Program-made: the position numbers and the translations under genes
Notes under the pieces: generated by a model
What the model was told of the DNA's origin: nothing
What the model saw: the letters and a program-made list of their open reading frames with translations, nothing else
Database searches by the model: none
NCBI GenBank assembly: GCA_965212165.1
Contig: OZ243096.1
Span: 2,852,001-2,916,000, forward strand
Reading direction: 5' to 3'
DNA from: RHLJ01 sp965212165
GTDB lineage: Bacteria > Bacteroidota > Rhodothermia > Balneolales > Balneolaceae
Length of the DNA: 64,000 nt
Shown here: piece after piece, positions 18,019-27,286 of the stretch
Layout of the letters: the number at the start of each line of letters is the position of its first letter
Numbering within the stretch: position 1 is the stretch's first letter

Positions 18019-18795
18019 TTATTGATTGCTTATTCTGTATCTAACCAATTCATCAATCGATGGTCTTTCTCTTCTTTCTTCAATCAAAGTTTCTGCAAGT
18101 CCATCCGTTACTTCTACACTTCTAAGTCTCATTAAGTTTTCTTTAGAAAGTTCTTCCAAAGTATAACCAAGATCCATCATTCTACTAGTAAAGTTTGCTG
18201 TCACTCCATTTCTTCGAGTTTCTGCAACTTCATCTGCAGTAAATGTATACCCTAGTTCTTTCATCATTCTTGCATAAGTGGGACTTGCGTCTGCATTTTC
18301 TAATGCAATTAATTGTTCTACAGTAATATCTGAATATCCAATATCTTGAAATTGAGCGATTTCTGGGGCTCTAACTCCTGCTCTACTCAGTTCTCTCACT
18401 TCTTCTAGAGTAAGTGCGCTTAAACCAATGTCATGTAATCTTTGAGTTTCCGTTGCAGTCACACCATCATCGCGTAAGCTCGATAATTCTTCAACAGAAA
18501 GTGTTCCATATCCAAGTTCTTGCATCCACTCACCCATCCCTGCAATCAATTCTGGATCATACTCATTAAATGAATCAACCATTTCCGATATTGGGTTTTC
18601 GAAATCAGCAAAAAAGGTGCTCACTCTATTCCCAGCATAAAATAAAAGTGTAGCTAAAAAAGCAATTACCAAGATATAATTCGCTGTTTTGGAGCCGCCT
18701 GAAGTTGATTTAGATGTTACTCCTAGACCTGAATCTTCTGTCTCATTTTCAAGGTCTTTTAAGTCGTTTTTAAGATTTCTGAATTTAGTACTCAT
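18019..18795 (-). CDS. Single-pass membrane protein with alpha-helical GV-type repeats, function unknown
   Basis: 258 residues from ATG at 18793-18795. A charged cytoplasmic N-terminus of about 35 residues precedes one membrane helix (YILVIAFLATLLFYAG). The rest is about five imperfect repeats of roughly 28 residues with the pattern L-x2-LRDDGVTA, LGY/IGY and LT-x-EE. Similar repeats occur C-terminally in M56/BlaR1-type and related regulatory proteins. Here there is no peptidase domain, so it may be an adaptor or sensor module. It lies 69 bases downstream of a response-regulator gene on the same strand, which may mean a functional link. Confidence 0.6.
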   Translation of the reverse strand: MSTKFRNLKNDLKDLENETEDSGLGVTSKSTSGGSKTANYILVIAFLATLLFYAGNRVSTFFADFENPISEMVDSFNEYDPELIAGMGEWMQELGYGTLSVEELSSLRDDGVTATETQRLHDIGLSALTLEEVRELSRAGVRAPEIAQFQDIGYSDITVEQLIALENADASPTYARMMKELGYTFTADEVAETRRNGVTANFTSRMMDLGYTLEELSKENLMRLRSVEVTDGLAETLIEERRERPSIDELVRYRISNQ

Positions 18796-18864
18796 ATATA
18801 GCCCATAGATTTGCAAAACCGATACGTATTAATGAGTAGAAAGATGCACAAATTGAAGCTAATT

Positions 18865-19239
18865 TTAAACTAAGTTTATTGAATTAGTAAGTTCAGCCAT
18901 TGTAAATGGTTTTGTTATTAGATCAATAAACTCAGTAGCTTTTGCTCTTTCGTAATTTAGTTTATCAGAATTCCCCGTTATGTATATAACAGAAGTAGAA
19001 ATATTCTTCTTGATAGCTGTTACTGCCTGAATCCCGTCCATTTCTCCTTTTAGCCTAACATCCATTAAGATTAGATCGGGTTTATGTGCCTCAGCTATTT
19101 CAATTGCTTCTTCACCAGATGTAGCTTTTCCTATAACTTCATGACCTAGTTTTAAAATCATACTTTCAATTACTAGTGAGATAATCATATCATCTTCACC
19201 AATCAATACTCGTTTTTTATCTTTTAATAATTCACTCAA
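18865..19239 (-). CDS. Single-domain CheY-like response regulator
   Basis: 124 residues, only a receiver domain. The acidic pocket is EDD at 15-17, the phosphoacceptor is Asp60 (LILMDVRLKG), the switch Thr is at 88 (YITGN) and the lysine is Lys110 (ITKPF). There is no output domain, so it must act through protein contact or as a phosphorelay intermediate. No histidine kinase is in the window. It lies 69 bases upstream of the helical-repeat membrane protein. Confidence 0.9.
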   Translation of the reverse strand: MSELLKDKKRVLIGEDDMIISLVIESMILKLGHEVIGKATSGEEAIEIAEAHKPDLILMDVRLKGEMDGIQAVTAIKKNISTSVIYITGNSDKLNYERAKATEFIDLITKPFTMAELTNSINLV

Positions 19240-19310
19240 TGTAATATCAATATACTTTTTGATTCTGAATTTAATTTAGACTTCATTAATGAGAGTGGAA
19301 TTAGTGAATA

Positions 19311-19316
19311 GTTACA
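19311..19316 (-). promoter_or_regulatory. TGTAAC box upstream of the response regulator
   Basis: GTTACA on the plus strand (TGTAAC read toward the gene), about 72 bases before the response-regulator start. The same hexamer sits upstream of the ECF sigma operon and both DUF5916 genes. It could be an ECF -35 element; a six-base match alone is weak. Confidence 0.25.
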
Positions 19317-19351
19317 ATTTCCTCCTGATAATAGAATTTAATTTGATCTTT

Positions 19352-20209
19352 CTATAAATCTATATCTTCATTTATTGGTACAACTGAAAGCAGTAATCCA
19401 TCAATTACATCAATATTTGCAAACCACCCTTCAAAAGAATCATTGGTATATGAAATTGGAACTTTCCAAGTTTTTCTTAATTCTAGTGTCTGATCGTTAA
19501 TAAAAGGTAAATATTCAAAAATTGGAGTTTTCTGTAAATGCATATCCGTTACTTCAAAAACAATATTTTCACCTGTGAAAGGGAGCATATCAATCTGCCA
19601 ACCGATCATAATTTTTTGAGCTTCCAAATAACCTACATTGATAAGTCCTGGACTCTTAAAATCGGGATACCAGTTGCCCCAAATCCGATTAACCCCAACT
19701 GAGTCGATGAACACAGTAAGCTCTGTATCTCTAACTTCAGAATTCCCAATTTTTTGTATACCAAATGAAATTTTATACTCTAATGGAACACTATTCTCTT
19801 CAGGCCCTTCGCAAATAATACATCCGTATAAAGGAACAATATCTGTTACTTCTAAAGCGCTAGTATCAGTTACATTTGTATAGATTTTATTTTTTAAGAG
19901 AGAACTTTTAGATTTTGTGATTAGAGAATCAGAATAAAAAATTTCCTTCCGAACAATCTCTCTACTTAAACAAGGGTTTTCATCATTTGGAAATAGAACT
20001 CGGCTAAAACCTGTGTATCCATATTCATTTAATGTGGAACAAATGTGACCATCATTCTCAAGCTTATATGTTTCATTTAGCGCAACTAATTCTTCCAGTT
20101 CTAGTGGTTCAATTTTAACAGGATAGTTGGTAAAATCGGCTACTTCTAGCACGTCGCAAGAAGCTGCAACGTATGATATGAGAATAAAAGCGAAAATATA
20201 TAGCTTCAA
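19352..20209 (-). CDS. Uncharacterised lipoprotein
   Basis: 285 residues starting on TTG. A hydrophobic leader ends in a lipobox (YVAASC), so the mature protein starts at Cys18. The rest is mostly beta-strand prediction by eye. It has a pair of cysteines in YGCIICEG and two more (HICSTL, ENPCLS) that could form disulfides or a small metal site. I recognise no family. It is 113 bases upstream of the response regulator and seems a separate unit. Confidence 0.6.
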   Translation of the reverse strand: MKLYIFAFILISYVAASCDVLEVADFTNYPVKIEPLELEELVALNETYKLENDGHICSTLNEYGYTGFSRVLFPNDENPCLSREIVRKEIFYSDSLITKSKSSLLKNKIYTNVTDTSALEVTDIVPLYGCIICEGPEENSVPLEYKISFGIQKIGNSEVRDTELTVFIDSVGVNRIWGNWYPDFKSPGLINVGYLEAQKIMIGWQIDMLPFTGENIVFEVTDMHLQKTPIFEYLPFINDQTLELRKTWKVPISYTNDSFEGWFANIDVIDGLLLSVVPINEDIDL

Positions 20210-20355
20210 CTTTTTAAAAAAGGTTTATGTAAATAATATAGTAATTCTTGTAGCTTTACTATGTTAATAAGCATTCATATTCATTAATTTATTTTCATAA
20301 ATAGTAGGATTTATAAGTTCTTTTTTCACTAAAGTTAGAAGTTTAAAAATTAATT

Positions 20356-21516
20356 TTGAGTAGCAAGAATAAGAAGATTTCAATTATAGGTGCAGGTGCT
20401 TCAGGTATTTCTTGTGCATTGATTTTAACGAAATTTGGGTACGATGTTACCATTTATACCAAGGATAAACCCTTTAGTAAATCAGTCTCCTCATTATTTG
20501 TAAGTCGGTATCCTGCTGCATCTATTATACCACATTCTGTTACGCACCCTAATGTTAAAACTCTATTCAAGAGTAGTTTTTCCTATTTTAAGAAACTCTT
20601 TAATTCAGATTTTCCTGGTTTAAAAGTTCATAAGCATTATGAACTATTCTCCAACAGAAAAGAAATACCATTCTATCATGATCAAATGTATAAGTTCCAT
20701 CTAATAGAACGGTTTGATCAAATTGGAATACCAAAACACCCTGAAATAACTCTTTTATCTGGTTGGGAATTTGAATGTTTTTTCGCTGATTGGAACATAT
20801 ATTTTCAAGCACTTATTAATGAATTTGAACAATTAGGTGGGGTTATCATAGAGAAAGAAATTGATCATAAAGAAATTACTTCAATTGAATCTGATATTGT
20901 AATTAACTGTGCTGAAATAAATGGTCCAAAAATTGCCGGTGAAAATTTTAATCCAGTTTTATATAGAGGACACTTAATTCATATAAAAGACGCTCCTTAT
21001 ATTACCGATAATAATGGAATGCCCATTTCTTATAATTTAACTCCCCCTTTAAATTTGTATAAGTCAGAAAATGGAAATCCTCAAGACTTGTATTTATATC
21101 CAAGACAAGATGGATGGATATTAGGCGGAAGTAGACAAATAGGAACTTTATCAAATGATGGAAAATGGATCGGTGAAGAAGTGATTGAACGATCTCAAGA
21201 TTTGAATGGTACTTCATTTCCAAAACAGATTCTTGCATTACAACAACCAATTATCAAAGAAACTTTTGGATTTGATTTAGATTCGTTCCCTAAAATAACT
21301 CTTAACGTCGGTTATCGTTTTATGGGAAATAATAATGAAGGGTTAAGATTAGAATCAGAAGAGAAGTTTGGCAAACTTTTAATTCATAATTATGGCCATG
21401 GTGGTTCTGGTGTTGCTCTTAGCTGGGGATGTGCTTTGGAAGTAGCTTCTTTAGTTAATAAGAAGACAATTAGTAGAGGTTTGGAACTAGAAAACGTTAG
21501 TTCATTCTTCAATTAA
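20356..21516 (+). CDS. FAD-dependent amino-acid oxidase (DAO family)
   Basis: 386 residues from TTG (MSSKNKKI). An N-terminal dinucleotide fold has IIGAGASGISCALIL and a following TIYTKD strand. The mid-region DIVINCAEINGPKIAG and the C-terminal NVGYRFMGNNNEGLRLE and HNYGHGGSGVALSWGCA match D-amino-acid oxidase/D-aspartate oxidase type flavoproteins. The substrate is not determined by sequence alone. Its stop shares TTAA with the convergent MerC gene. The GC and style match the neighbours. Confidence 0.85.
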   Translation: MSSKNKKISIIGAGASGISCALILTKFGYDVTIYTKDKPFSKSVSSLFVSRYPAASIIPHSVTHPNVKTLFKSSFSYFKKLFNSDFPGLKVHKHYELFSNRKEIPFYHDQMYKFHLIERFDQIGIPKHPEITLLSGWEFECFFADWNIYFQALINEFEQLGGVIIEKEIDHKEITSIESDIVINCAEINGPKIAGENFNPVLYRGHLIHIKDAPYITDNNGMPISYNLTPPLNLYKSENGNPQDLYLYPRQDGWILGGSRQIGTLSNDGKWIGEEVIERSQDLNGTSFPKQILALQQPIIKETFGFDLDSFPKITLNVGYRFMGNNNEGLRLESEEKFGKLLIHNYGHGGSGVALSWGCALEVASLVNKKTISRGLELENVSSFFN

Positions 21517-21914
21517 GAAGACGCTGTTTTTTTAAATTTGTAATTTAGCCAATGACCTCTGATCAGCATTAAACTACCAATTAATGTGATGCCTGCTTCA
21601 CCATATTCACCAAGATTTTCATTAAAAAACCAGGCTAAAAAAATTACTAATACTCCACCTACTAAGAAAAAAGTAATCATCCTTGAATCATGTCTTTTTC
21701 TTAATGAAAGTATAACTGTAGGCGCAATTGCTAGGAAGAAAAATAGATGTGTATATCCATGGAGTTCTTCAAAAGCCGGCCAAAGAGGTATCAGAGAAAC
21801 TATTACAGGTACTAGTAAACAATGAATAGCACAAATACCTGATAGTGCAATACCCACTCTATCCCAAAAACCGGGCTTGTTAATTTCTTGATCGTTTAGT
21901 TTCAGCTTATCCAT
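21513..21914 (-). CDS. MerC-domain membrane protein
   Basis: 133 residues with four predicted membrane helices. The first carries the CAIHCLLVPV motif, a Cys-x2-His-Cys arrangement typical of the MerC family and used for metal transport in mercury-resistance operons. A conserved HGYTHLFFFLAI and an RGHWLN tail are also family-like. No merA, merR or other metal gene is nearby, so it is more likely a general membrane protein of the family than a mercury determinant. Confidence 0.85.
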   Translation of the reverse strand: MDKLKLNDQEINKPGFWDRVGIALSGICAIHCLLVPVIVSLIPLWPAFEELHGYTHLFFFLAIAPTVILSLRKRHDSRMITFFLVGGVLVIFLAWFFNENLGEYGEAGITLIGSLMLIRGHWLNYKFKKTASS

Positions 21915-21979
21915 AGAAATTAATGATAGGCGTATTCCAAATTGGGTTCAACATAAAAGATATATATTTACCACTTCTA

Positions 21980-22696
21980 TTAATCAATTGATGAGTTAAG
22001 TTCATCGTTATAAATTTTCCAATTGGGCATAAATTTGTCCATAAAATTATAAAAACGACGATTGTGTAATCGTTCAAGAAGATGAACCATTTCATGAACG
22101 ACAACCATTTCTAAACAGCCCAGTGATTTTTTTGCAAGTTCCAAGCTAAGCCAGATTCTTCCAACTTTTATATTGCAAGTTCCCCATCTTGTTTTCATTT
22201 TCTTTATTCGAAATTCTTTAACTCTAACTCCCATTTTAGTTTCATATTTCTCAATTATTTCTGGGATTCGATCTTTTAATTGACTTCTATACCACGCTTC
22301 TAGTAGTTCTTGTCTCTTTAAAATAGTAGATGTGTCTTTAATGCTCATTATAATTGTATTGTCTATTTTTTCTACATTTTCTTTAGCCTTCACTTCGTTT
22401 ATTACTAAACTGTACTCCCTCCCTTCAAAAAATATCTTTTCACCTGATACATAATTAAGTTCAGTTTTTTGTTTCCTAGAGTTAGCTTTTGCGATTTGCC
22501 TTTCAATCCATTTAAGTCGAGATAATATAAATTGTTCAAGAGCGTAGTCTGAAATCATATATGGGCAAGAGACACGAACTAACCCGGTATTTCTATTAAC
22601 ACGGACATATAAATTCTTAATCCTTTTTCTAGATACTTCGATAGATATACCAGAAACCATTAAACTGTAAACCACTTCTTTCTTTCTTCTGAACAT
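21980..22696 (-). CDS. YgjP-type zinc metallopeptidase (DUF45)
   Basis: 238 residues from ATG at 22694-22696; a TTG two codons upstream is also open. The zinc site HEMVHLLERLHNRRF has the HExxH-like and downstream His pattern of the YgjP/M48-like family. It is preceded by the family motif MKTRWGTCN and by IWLSLELAK. Family members are soluble, putative zinc proteases of unclear substrate. It is 65 bases upstream of the MerC gene on the same strand. Confidence 0.87.
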   Translation of the reverse strand: MFRRKKEVVYSLMVSGISIEVSRKRIKNLYVRVNRNTGLVRVSCPYMISDYALEQFILSRLKWIERQIAKANSRKQKTELNYVSGEKIFFEGREYSLVINEVKAKENVEKIDNTIIMSIKDTSTILKRQELLEAWYRSQLKDRIPEIIEKYETKMGVRVKEFRIKKMKTRWGTCNIKVGRIWLSLELAKKSLGCLEMVVVHEMVHLLERLHNRRFYNFMDKFMPNWKIYNDELNSSID

Positions 22697-22819
22697 CTTC
22701 AACTATAAGAACTTATACTATTGGACATGAAATCATTCTATGATTCTTCGATTTTACTTTATTCGCAATGATTATATGATTTCAAAGCTTTAGAAACTGT
22801 AAACAAACTTACCTTCTTT

Positions 22820-23689
22820 TTGAAGTATTTTAAACAAATTTTTAAATGGATGATCAGCCTATTTGTATTAGCTGTTATTGGAATCATCATTTTTATACAA
22901 ATTGTAGACTTTTCTATTGAACAAGAGACTATTGATGAAGCTTTTAGTGGGTTACAATTTAAACCTCATTTCAAGAACATAGATTACTACAGTCGAAATG
23001 TTCACTACGTAACTGTTGGTGATACCAATAAACAAGCTGTTCTTTTTGTGCATGGTTCACCTGGCTCGTGGGATAATTTTCTGGGATTTTTGAGCGACTC
23101 AACTCTCCATAAGGATTTTTATTTAATTGCTGTGGATAGACCTGGTTTTGGAAAAAGTGGATATGGAGAACCTGAAAGGTCACTTGAGAAGCAAGCGGCT
23201 GCAATCAAAGTAATTTTGTCGCAAGAGAATACTTCCGCAATATTAGTTGGTCATTCATTTGGTGGCCCAGTTATCACTAGAATGGCTATTGATTCACCTG
23301 ATTACGTTGATGGTCTAATACTAGTAGCTGCGTCAGTTGATCCTGATTTAGAAAAAACGAAATGGTATCAAATCCCAGTTCACTATAAAATATTTTCTTG
23401 GCTGCTTCCTGGAGTACTTTACTCTACGAATGAAGAGATAATTGCACTTAAAAATGAACTTCATGAAATGAGTGTTTCATGGAAAACAATTACACAGCCT
23501 GTTTCAATTATACAAGGTGGAAAAGATAACTTAGTTCCACCAGGAAATGCAGACTATGCTAAAAAAATGCTTGTGAATGCTTCTTTAAAAATGATTCAAA
23601 TTGATGATATGAATCATTTTATACCTTGGAACCGTGCAGATTTAATTAAAAAAGAAATGACAATTATGCTTCCAAGAATATCTAATTGA
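22820..23689 (+). CDS. Membrane-anchored alpha/beta hydrolase
   Basis: 289 residues from TTG. An N-terminal membrane anchor (WMISLFVLAVIGIIIFIQI) precedes an alpha/beta-hydrolase fold. The oxyanion region is VHGSPGSWDNF, the nucleophile elbow GHSFGG, the acid GGKDNLVPPG and the histidine MNHFIPW, so the triad is complete. The substrate is unknown; epoxide- or ester-hydrolysing relatives are both possible. The gene ends 22 bases before a bidirectional terminator. Confidence 0.85.
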   Translation: MKYFKQIFKWMISLFVLAVIGIIIFIQIVDFSIEQETIDEAFSGLQFKPHFKNIDYYSRNVHYVTVGDTNKQAVLFVHGSPGSWDNFLGFLSDSTLHKDFYLIAVDRPGFGKSGYGEPERSLEKQAAAIKVILSQENTSAILVGHSFGGPVITRMAIDSPDYVDGLILVAASVDPDLEKTKWYQIPVHYKIFSWLLPGVLYSTNEEIIALKNELHEMSVSWKTITQPVSIIQGGKDNLVPPGNADYAKKMLVNASLKMIQIDDMNHFIPWNRADLIKKEMTIMLPRISN

Positions 23690-23710
23690 TTAAAGAAAAT
23701 AGAGACCAAA

Positions 23711-23738
23711 AAAATCCCATTCCTAAGAATGGGATTTT
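23711..23738. terminator. Bidirectional terminator between hydrolase and Bax-inhibitor gene
   Basis: A perfect 12-bp stem AAAATCCCATTC / GAATGGGATTTT with a CTAA loop sits between two convergent stops. The A and T flanks serve both directions. Confidence 0.88.
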
Positions 23739-23755
23739 AACACTTTTAAGACTGA

Positions 23756-24439
23756 TTATTTACGCTGACCAAAGATTCTAAGAAGCATTATGAATAGGTT
23801 AATGAAATCAAGATAAAGTGTAAGTGCACCCATGATAGCACCTTTCTTACCTACCTCACTTTCAGTGTCCATTTCAAGACTCATTTTCTTAATCTTTTGA
23901 GTGTCATATGCAGTTAGACCTACAAAGATTAAAACACCAGCGTATGTAATTAACCAATATAGAGCTGAGCTAGCCATAAAAATATTCACAACACTTGCGA
24001 TTATTATTCCAATTAGTCCCATAAATAATAGATTACCCCAGCTTGTTAGATCTTTTTTTGTAAAGAATCCATAAGCACTCATTGCTCCAAAAGTTCCTGC
24101 TGTAATAAAAAAAGTTGAAGCTACAGAAGCCCCGGTATATAGATTTAATATTACCGACAGGGTTAAACCATTTAAAGCTGAGTAAAGAAGAAATAATCCT
24201 ATTGCAAGATTGGAGGATATCTTATTTATTGCTGAAATCATCCAGAAAACGACACCTAATTCAATAATAATTAGAATAATAAAATTACTCTGAACCATGT
24301 ATAAAAATTCAGGAGACGAAACAGTCCTTAATGCTATGAAACCGGTTACAGTTAACGCTAGACACATCCATGAATATACTTTATTAATGAATGTTACTTG
24401 TACTTCTTGTATTTGGTCTGCTGTAAGTTGAGTGTACAT
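23756..24439 (-). CDS. Bax inhibitor-1/YccA family membrane protein
   Basis: 227 residues with seven membrane helices. The hallmark YSALNGLTLSVILNLYTG and GLTAYDTQKIK motifs of the BI-1/YccA family are present. The C-terminus is ALTLYLDFINLFIMLLRIFG. Bacterial members are linked to membrane-protease control and calcium leak. The gene is monocistronic by spacing. Confidence 0.93.
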   Translation of the reverse strand: MYTQLTADQIQEVQVTFINKVYSWMCLALTVTGFIALRTVSSPEFLYMVQSNFIILIIIELGVVFWMISAINKISSNLAIGLFLLYSALNGLTLSVILNLYTGASVASTFFITAGTFGAMSAYGFFTKKDLTSWGNLLFMGLIGIIIASVVNIFMASSALYWLITYAGVLIFVGLTAYDTQKIKKMSLEMDTESEVGKKGAIMGALTLYLDFINLFIMLLRIFGQRK

Positions 24440-24515
24440 TTGTTTGGTTTATTTAAGTTTTTCGATCAGAAAGATAATGATAAGACATGATAAATGAAGC
24501 AAATCTTATGCCAGA

Positions 24516-27140
24516 TTAACTCCCAAACCAGTAACTAAATTTGATAAGGAAAATATTGATTGGATCATCTTTGAAGATATTTGAAGTATTCTCCCAAGGG
24601 ACAAAATTACTTTGCCCTTGTAGAAAATTCTCTCTTTCCTGCTGCCAAACCAAAAAGAAAGTAGAACCTGGACGATACTCATATCTTAGAACTGCATTAC
24701 CTTGTATAGTGCGATAGTCAAAATCAAAGGCAGAATTAAAAGCATCTACATTATCTTGGCTTGTAACATCACTCAATGGAGTAAATTCGTATGTTTTACT
24801 TTTATTAAAGAACTTAAAATTTGAAAAATCTGCTGAGTAAACTAATGGTCGTGCATATGTTTGTAAGCTTAATTTCGGGGAAAATGTCCAATTCAATCTA
24901 AATTCTGTATAGAAGATATCTACATCCGAATTGGAGAATAAGGATCCATTTACAACGCTATCGTAATCATCGTAAAAATCTGGTTTTTCATTTGTAGATT
25001 TTTCAAAATAAAATGTCGGTGACACACTAAGTTGAATAAAACCAGTTGGGCGATAATTTACAGTTGTATTTATACTTGAGGTAAACTCTCCTGATGTATC
25101 TTTTCTATAGGAGCCTCCAAGACTTGCATAGAAATCCTTAGTAGCATTCGAAGTAATTGTTAAACTGCTATTCCAATCTTTAGGTCTTTTTAAAATTGCA
25201 CCACCTCTAGAACTTCTATCATCATAAAACTGACCTGTAAACCCACCAGTTCCTAATATTGTCCAAAGATTATTTAGTTGAAAATACGCACCCGAAGAAT
25301 AAAAATTCATGATCATATCCCCATCAAAATTCCATGCGTATCCACCATATGCCCAAAGAAGATATACTCTGAATATGTCAGAATTTACATTCAAATATTC
25401 TGCATATAAATGTGGTGATCGATAATCAGCCCTTTCCTGAAACCCTATATCATTAATTTCATATCCTGGACTCATTTCGGAATAGGTGAACGAATACCTT
25501 AACCCTGAACCACTATATTTCCCAATGCTAAACTCACCAAAATACCCATCTAGTGAAGTTTTTGAAGAATCTATTGAGAGGTAATCTGAGTCAATTCGAT
25601 TATAAAATCGTGCTGAAGACCTCTGCGTATTAAGAATTGAGTTCGATGTACCGTTTACTTGACTTAACGCTAAAACACCACTTGCACCCCAATTTCTGCC
25701 TGACCAAAAATACTGACCATCAACCCCAACTTGGTAAGCTGATTCATTTAAATAATTTTCTAAATACGAACCACTCAAATTCCTATTTACTGAACTAATA
25801 AATCCACCAACTTGTGCATCTCCTTCTTTTAAATCTTGCCGAATTCTTGTAACCAAGTAATTAGTAGCTGGTTCTATTTCAAATTCTCCTTCAATGGCAT
25901 CAGTACCATTAAGAAAATAGTAGTTTGACGATTCTTCCAGTGTATATGCATTTAATACCCCTAATGATAACCCTCGTTCGGTTTTACCGCTTACTTTAGC
26001 TGCGCCAGCAATTGTAGTTTCCAAAGGTGAATCTTCGAACTCAGCATTTATACCCGCAAATGATGAATTTCCAAAAGGAGTTTTTCCGATCCTTCTACTA
26101 TAAAAATTTGAATGAGTACTGAAAGTATTTTGTGAAGTAGTTCTACCGAATGAAAAAATGTCAGCTCCTTCTAAGAAGAATGGTCTTTGTTCTTCGAAAA
26201 AAATCTCAAAAGCTGTCAGATTTATAGTAGCAGGATCTGCTTCTACCTGACCAAAATCAGGGTTTATTGTACCAGTAAGAGTAAAATCAGAAGTAAGACC
26301 ATATTTTAAATCTCCACCAATTTTAAAAGTAAAATCATTCTCTTCGTAAAAAGGATCTCCATTATTTAAATCTGGTTCTCGGGTTATCTCACTGGAAACA
26401 TATGGTAATATTTCTAAACGTATTGGTTTAATTAGGTCACTTATACCTTCAAGGTTACCAAACCAAGAAACCTGTCCATATTCTTCTCGAGGCACTCTTG
26501 ACCAATAGCTAATTTCATCATGTCGAGCAATTATTCGCTCAAAATTAACGCCCCAAGTTTGTTCGCTATTTGAAGAAGTGAATCGAAGTTGTGAAAGAGG
26601 TATTCTAAACTCAGCTATCCAACCGTTGCTATTAATGGAAGTCTCAGAATCCCATACTGCATTCCATAAAACATCTTCTTCAACATCATTGAAAAATAAA
26701 ATATCTTTTTGTACACCTCTTGGGTTTACCCCAAATGTGAATGCTGTTCTATTATCGTTATAACTATCAACACTTATAAAAAACCAATCACTATATTCAT
26801 CACCATCTCTCCGGAAAAGTGTTGCAGCAATAGAATCTGGAGATGAATCATAAGCAAAAGCTCCTACATATAAGTATTTATCGGAATAGAGAATCTTTAC
26901 CTCTGTTCTTTCACTTGGAGTTCCCCCATCGATAGGAAAATTTTGAATAAATCCAGTTACAGTTTGAGCTGAATTCCAAGCAACTTCATTTAATTCACCA
27001 TCGACTTGAATATCTCCATCCGATGTTAATCTCTCGGCTTTTATACTAGGTTTTGATAGTAAAGATTGTGCATGAACAATTGTGGGACTAAAAAAAAAGA
27101 CAAAGATCGCACTAATGTAAACACAAAATGTGTTCTTCAT
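24516..27140 (-). CDS. DUF5916 protein with CBM9-like N-terminus and outer-membrane barrel (copy A)
   Basis: 874 residues with a signal peptide ending VHAQ. The N-terminal 200 residues are CBM9-like (DGDIQVDGELNEVAWNSA, then VKILYSDKYLYVGAFAYD and GVNPRGVQKDILFF). The family block GQVEADPATINLTAFEIFF and FFLEGADIFSFG follows. The rest alternates short strands as a beta-barrel and ends FLIKFSYWFGS, an aromatic-rich C-terminus fit for outer-membrane insertion. The protein downstream of it in the alignment sense, at 27287-30103, is a paralogue of the same plan. Function is undetermined; this family is abundant in Bacteroidota-like genomes. Confidence 0.85.
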   Translation of the reverse strand: MKNTFCVYISAIFVFFFSPTIVHAQSLLSKPSIKAERLTSDGDIQVDGELNEVAWNSAQTVTGFIQNFPIDGGTPSERTEVKILYSDKYLYVGAFAYDSSPDSIAATLFRRDGDEYSDWFFISVDSYNDNRTAFTFGVNPRGVQKDILFFNDVEEDVLWNAVWDSETSINSNGWIAEFRIPLSQLRFTSSNSEQTWGVNFERIIARHDEISYWSRVPREEYGQVSWFGNLEGISDLIKPIRLEILPYVSSEITREPDLNNGDPFYEENDFTFKIGGDLKYGLTSDFTLTGTINPDFGQVEADPATINLTAFEIFFEEQRPFFLEGADIFSFGRTTSQNTFSTHSNFYSRRIGKTPFGNSSFAGINAEFEDSPLETTIAGAAKVSGKTERGLSLGVLNAYTLEESSNYYFLNGTDAIEGEFEIEPATNYLVTRIRQDLKEGDAQVGGFISSVNRNLSGSYLENYLNESAYQVGVDGQYFWSGRNWGASGVLALSQVNGTSNSILNTQRSSARFYNRIDSDYLSIDSSKTSLDGYFGEFSIGKYSGSGLRYSFTYSEMSPGYEINDIGFQERADYRSPHLYAEYLNVNSDIFRVYLLWAYGGYAWNFDGDMIMNFYSSGAYFQLNNLWTILGTGGFTGQFYDDRSSRGGAILKRPKDWNSSLTITSNATKDFYASLGGSYRKDTSGEFTSSINTTVNYRPTGFIQLSVSPTFYFEKSTNEKPDFYDDYDSVVNGSLFSNSDVDIFYTEFRLNWTFSPKLSLQTYARPLVYSADFSNFKFFNKSKTYEFTPLSDVTSQDNVDAFNSAFDFDYRTIQGNAVLRYEYRPGSTFFLVWQQERENFLQGQSNFVPWENTSNIFKDDPINIFLIKFSYWFGS

Positions 27141-27233
27141 TCCTATACCTACTACTGATGTTAACTCTTAGAGCCCCTATTACAGAGGGAAAGATGCCCG
27201 TATTTTAATTTAAGAGAATGATAATCAGCAATT

Positions 27234-27239
27234 GTTACA
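27234..27239 (-). promoter_or_regulatory. TGTAAC box upstream of DUF5916 copy A
   Basis: GTTACA on the plus strand, about 94 bases before the start of the 874-residue DUF5916 gene. It is in an intergenic stretch of 146 bases. Confidence 0.25.
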
Positions 27240-27286
27240 AATAAAAAGAGGATTAATTTAACCTAAATATTTAATATTTTATGGGT

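Noticed and set aside
21513..21914. A mercury-resistance locus
   Set aside because: Only a MerC-family protein is present; no merA, merP, merR or other metal gene is adjacent.
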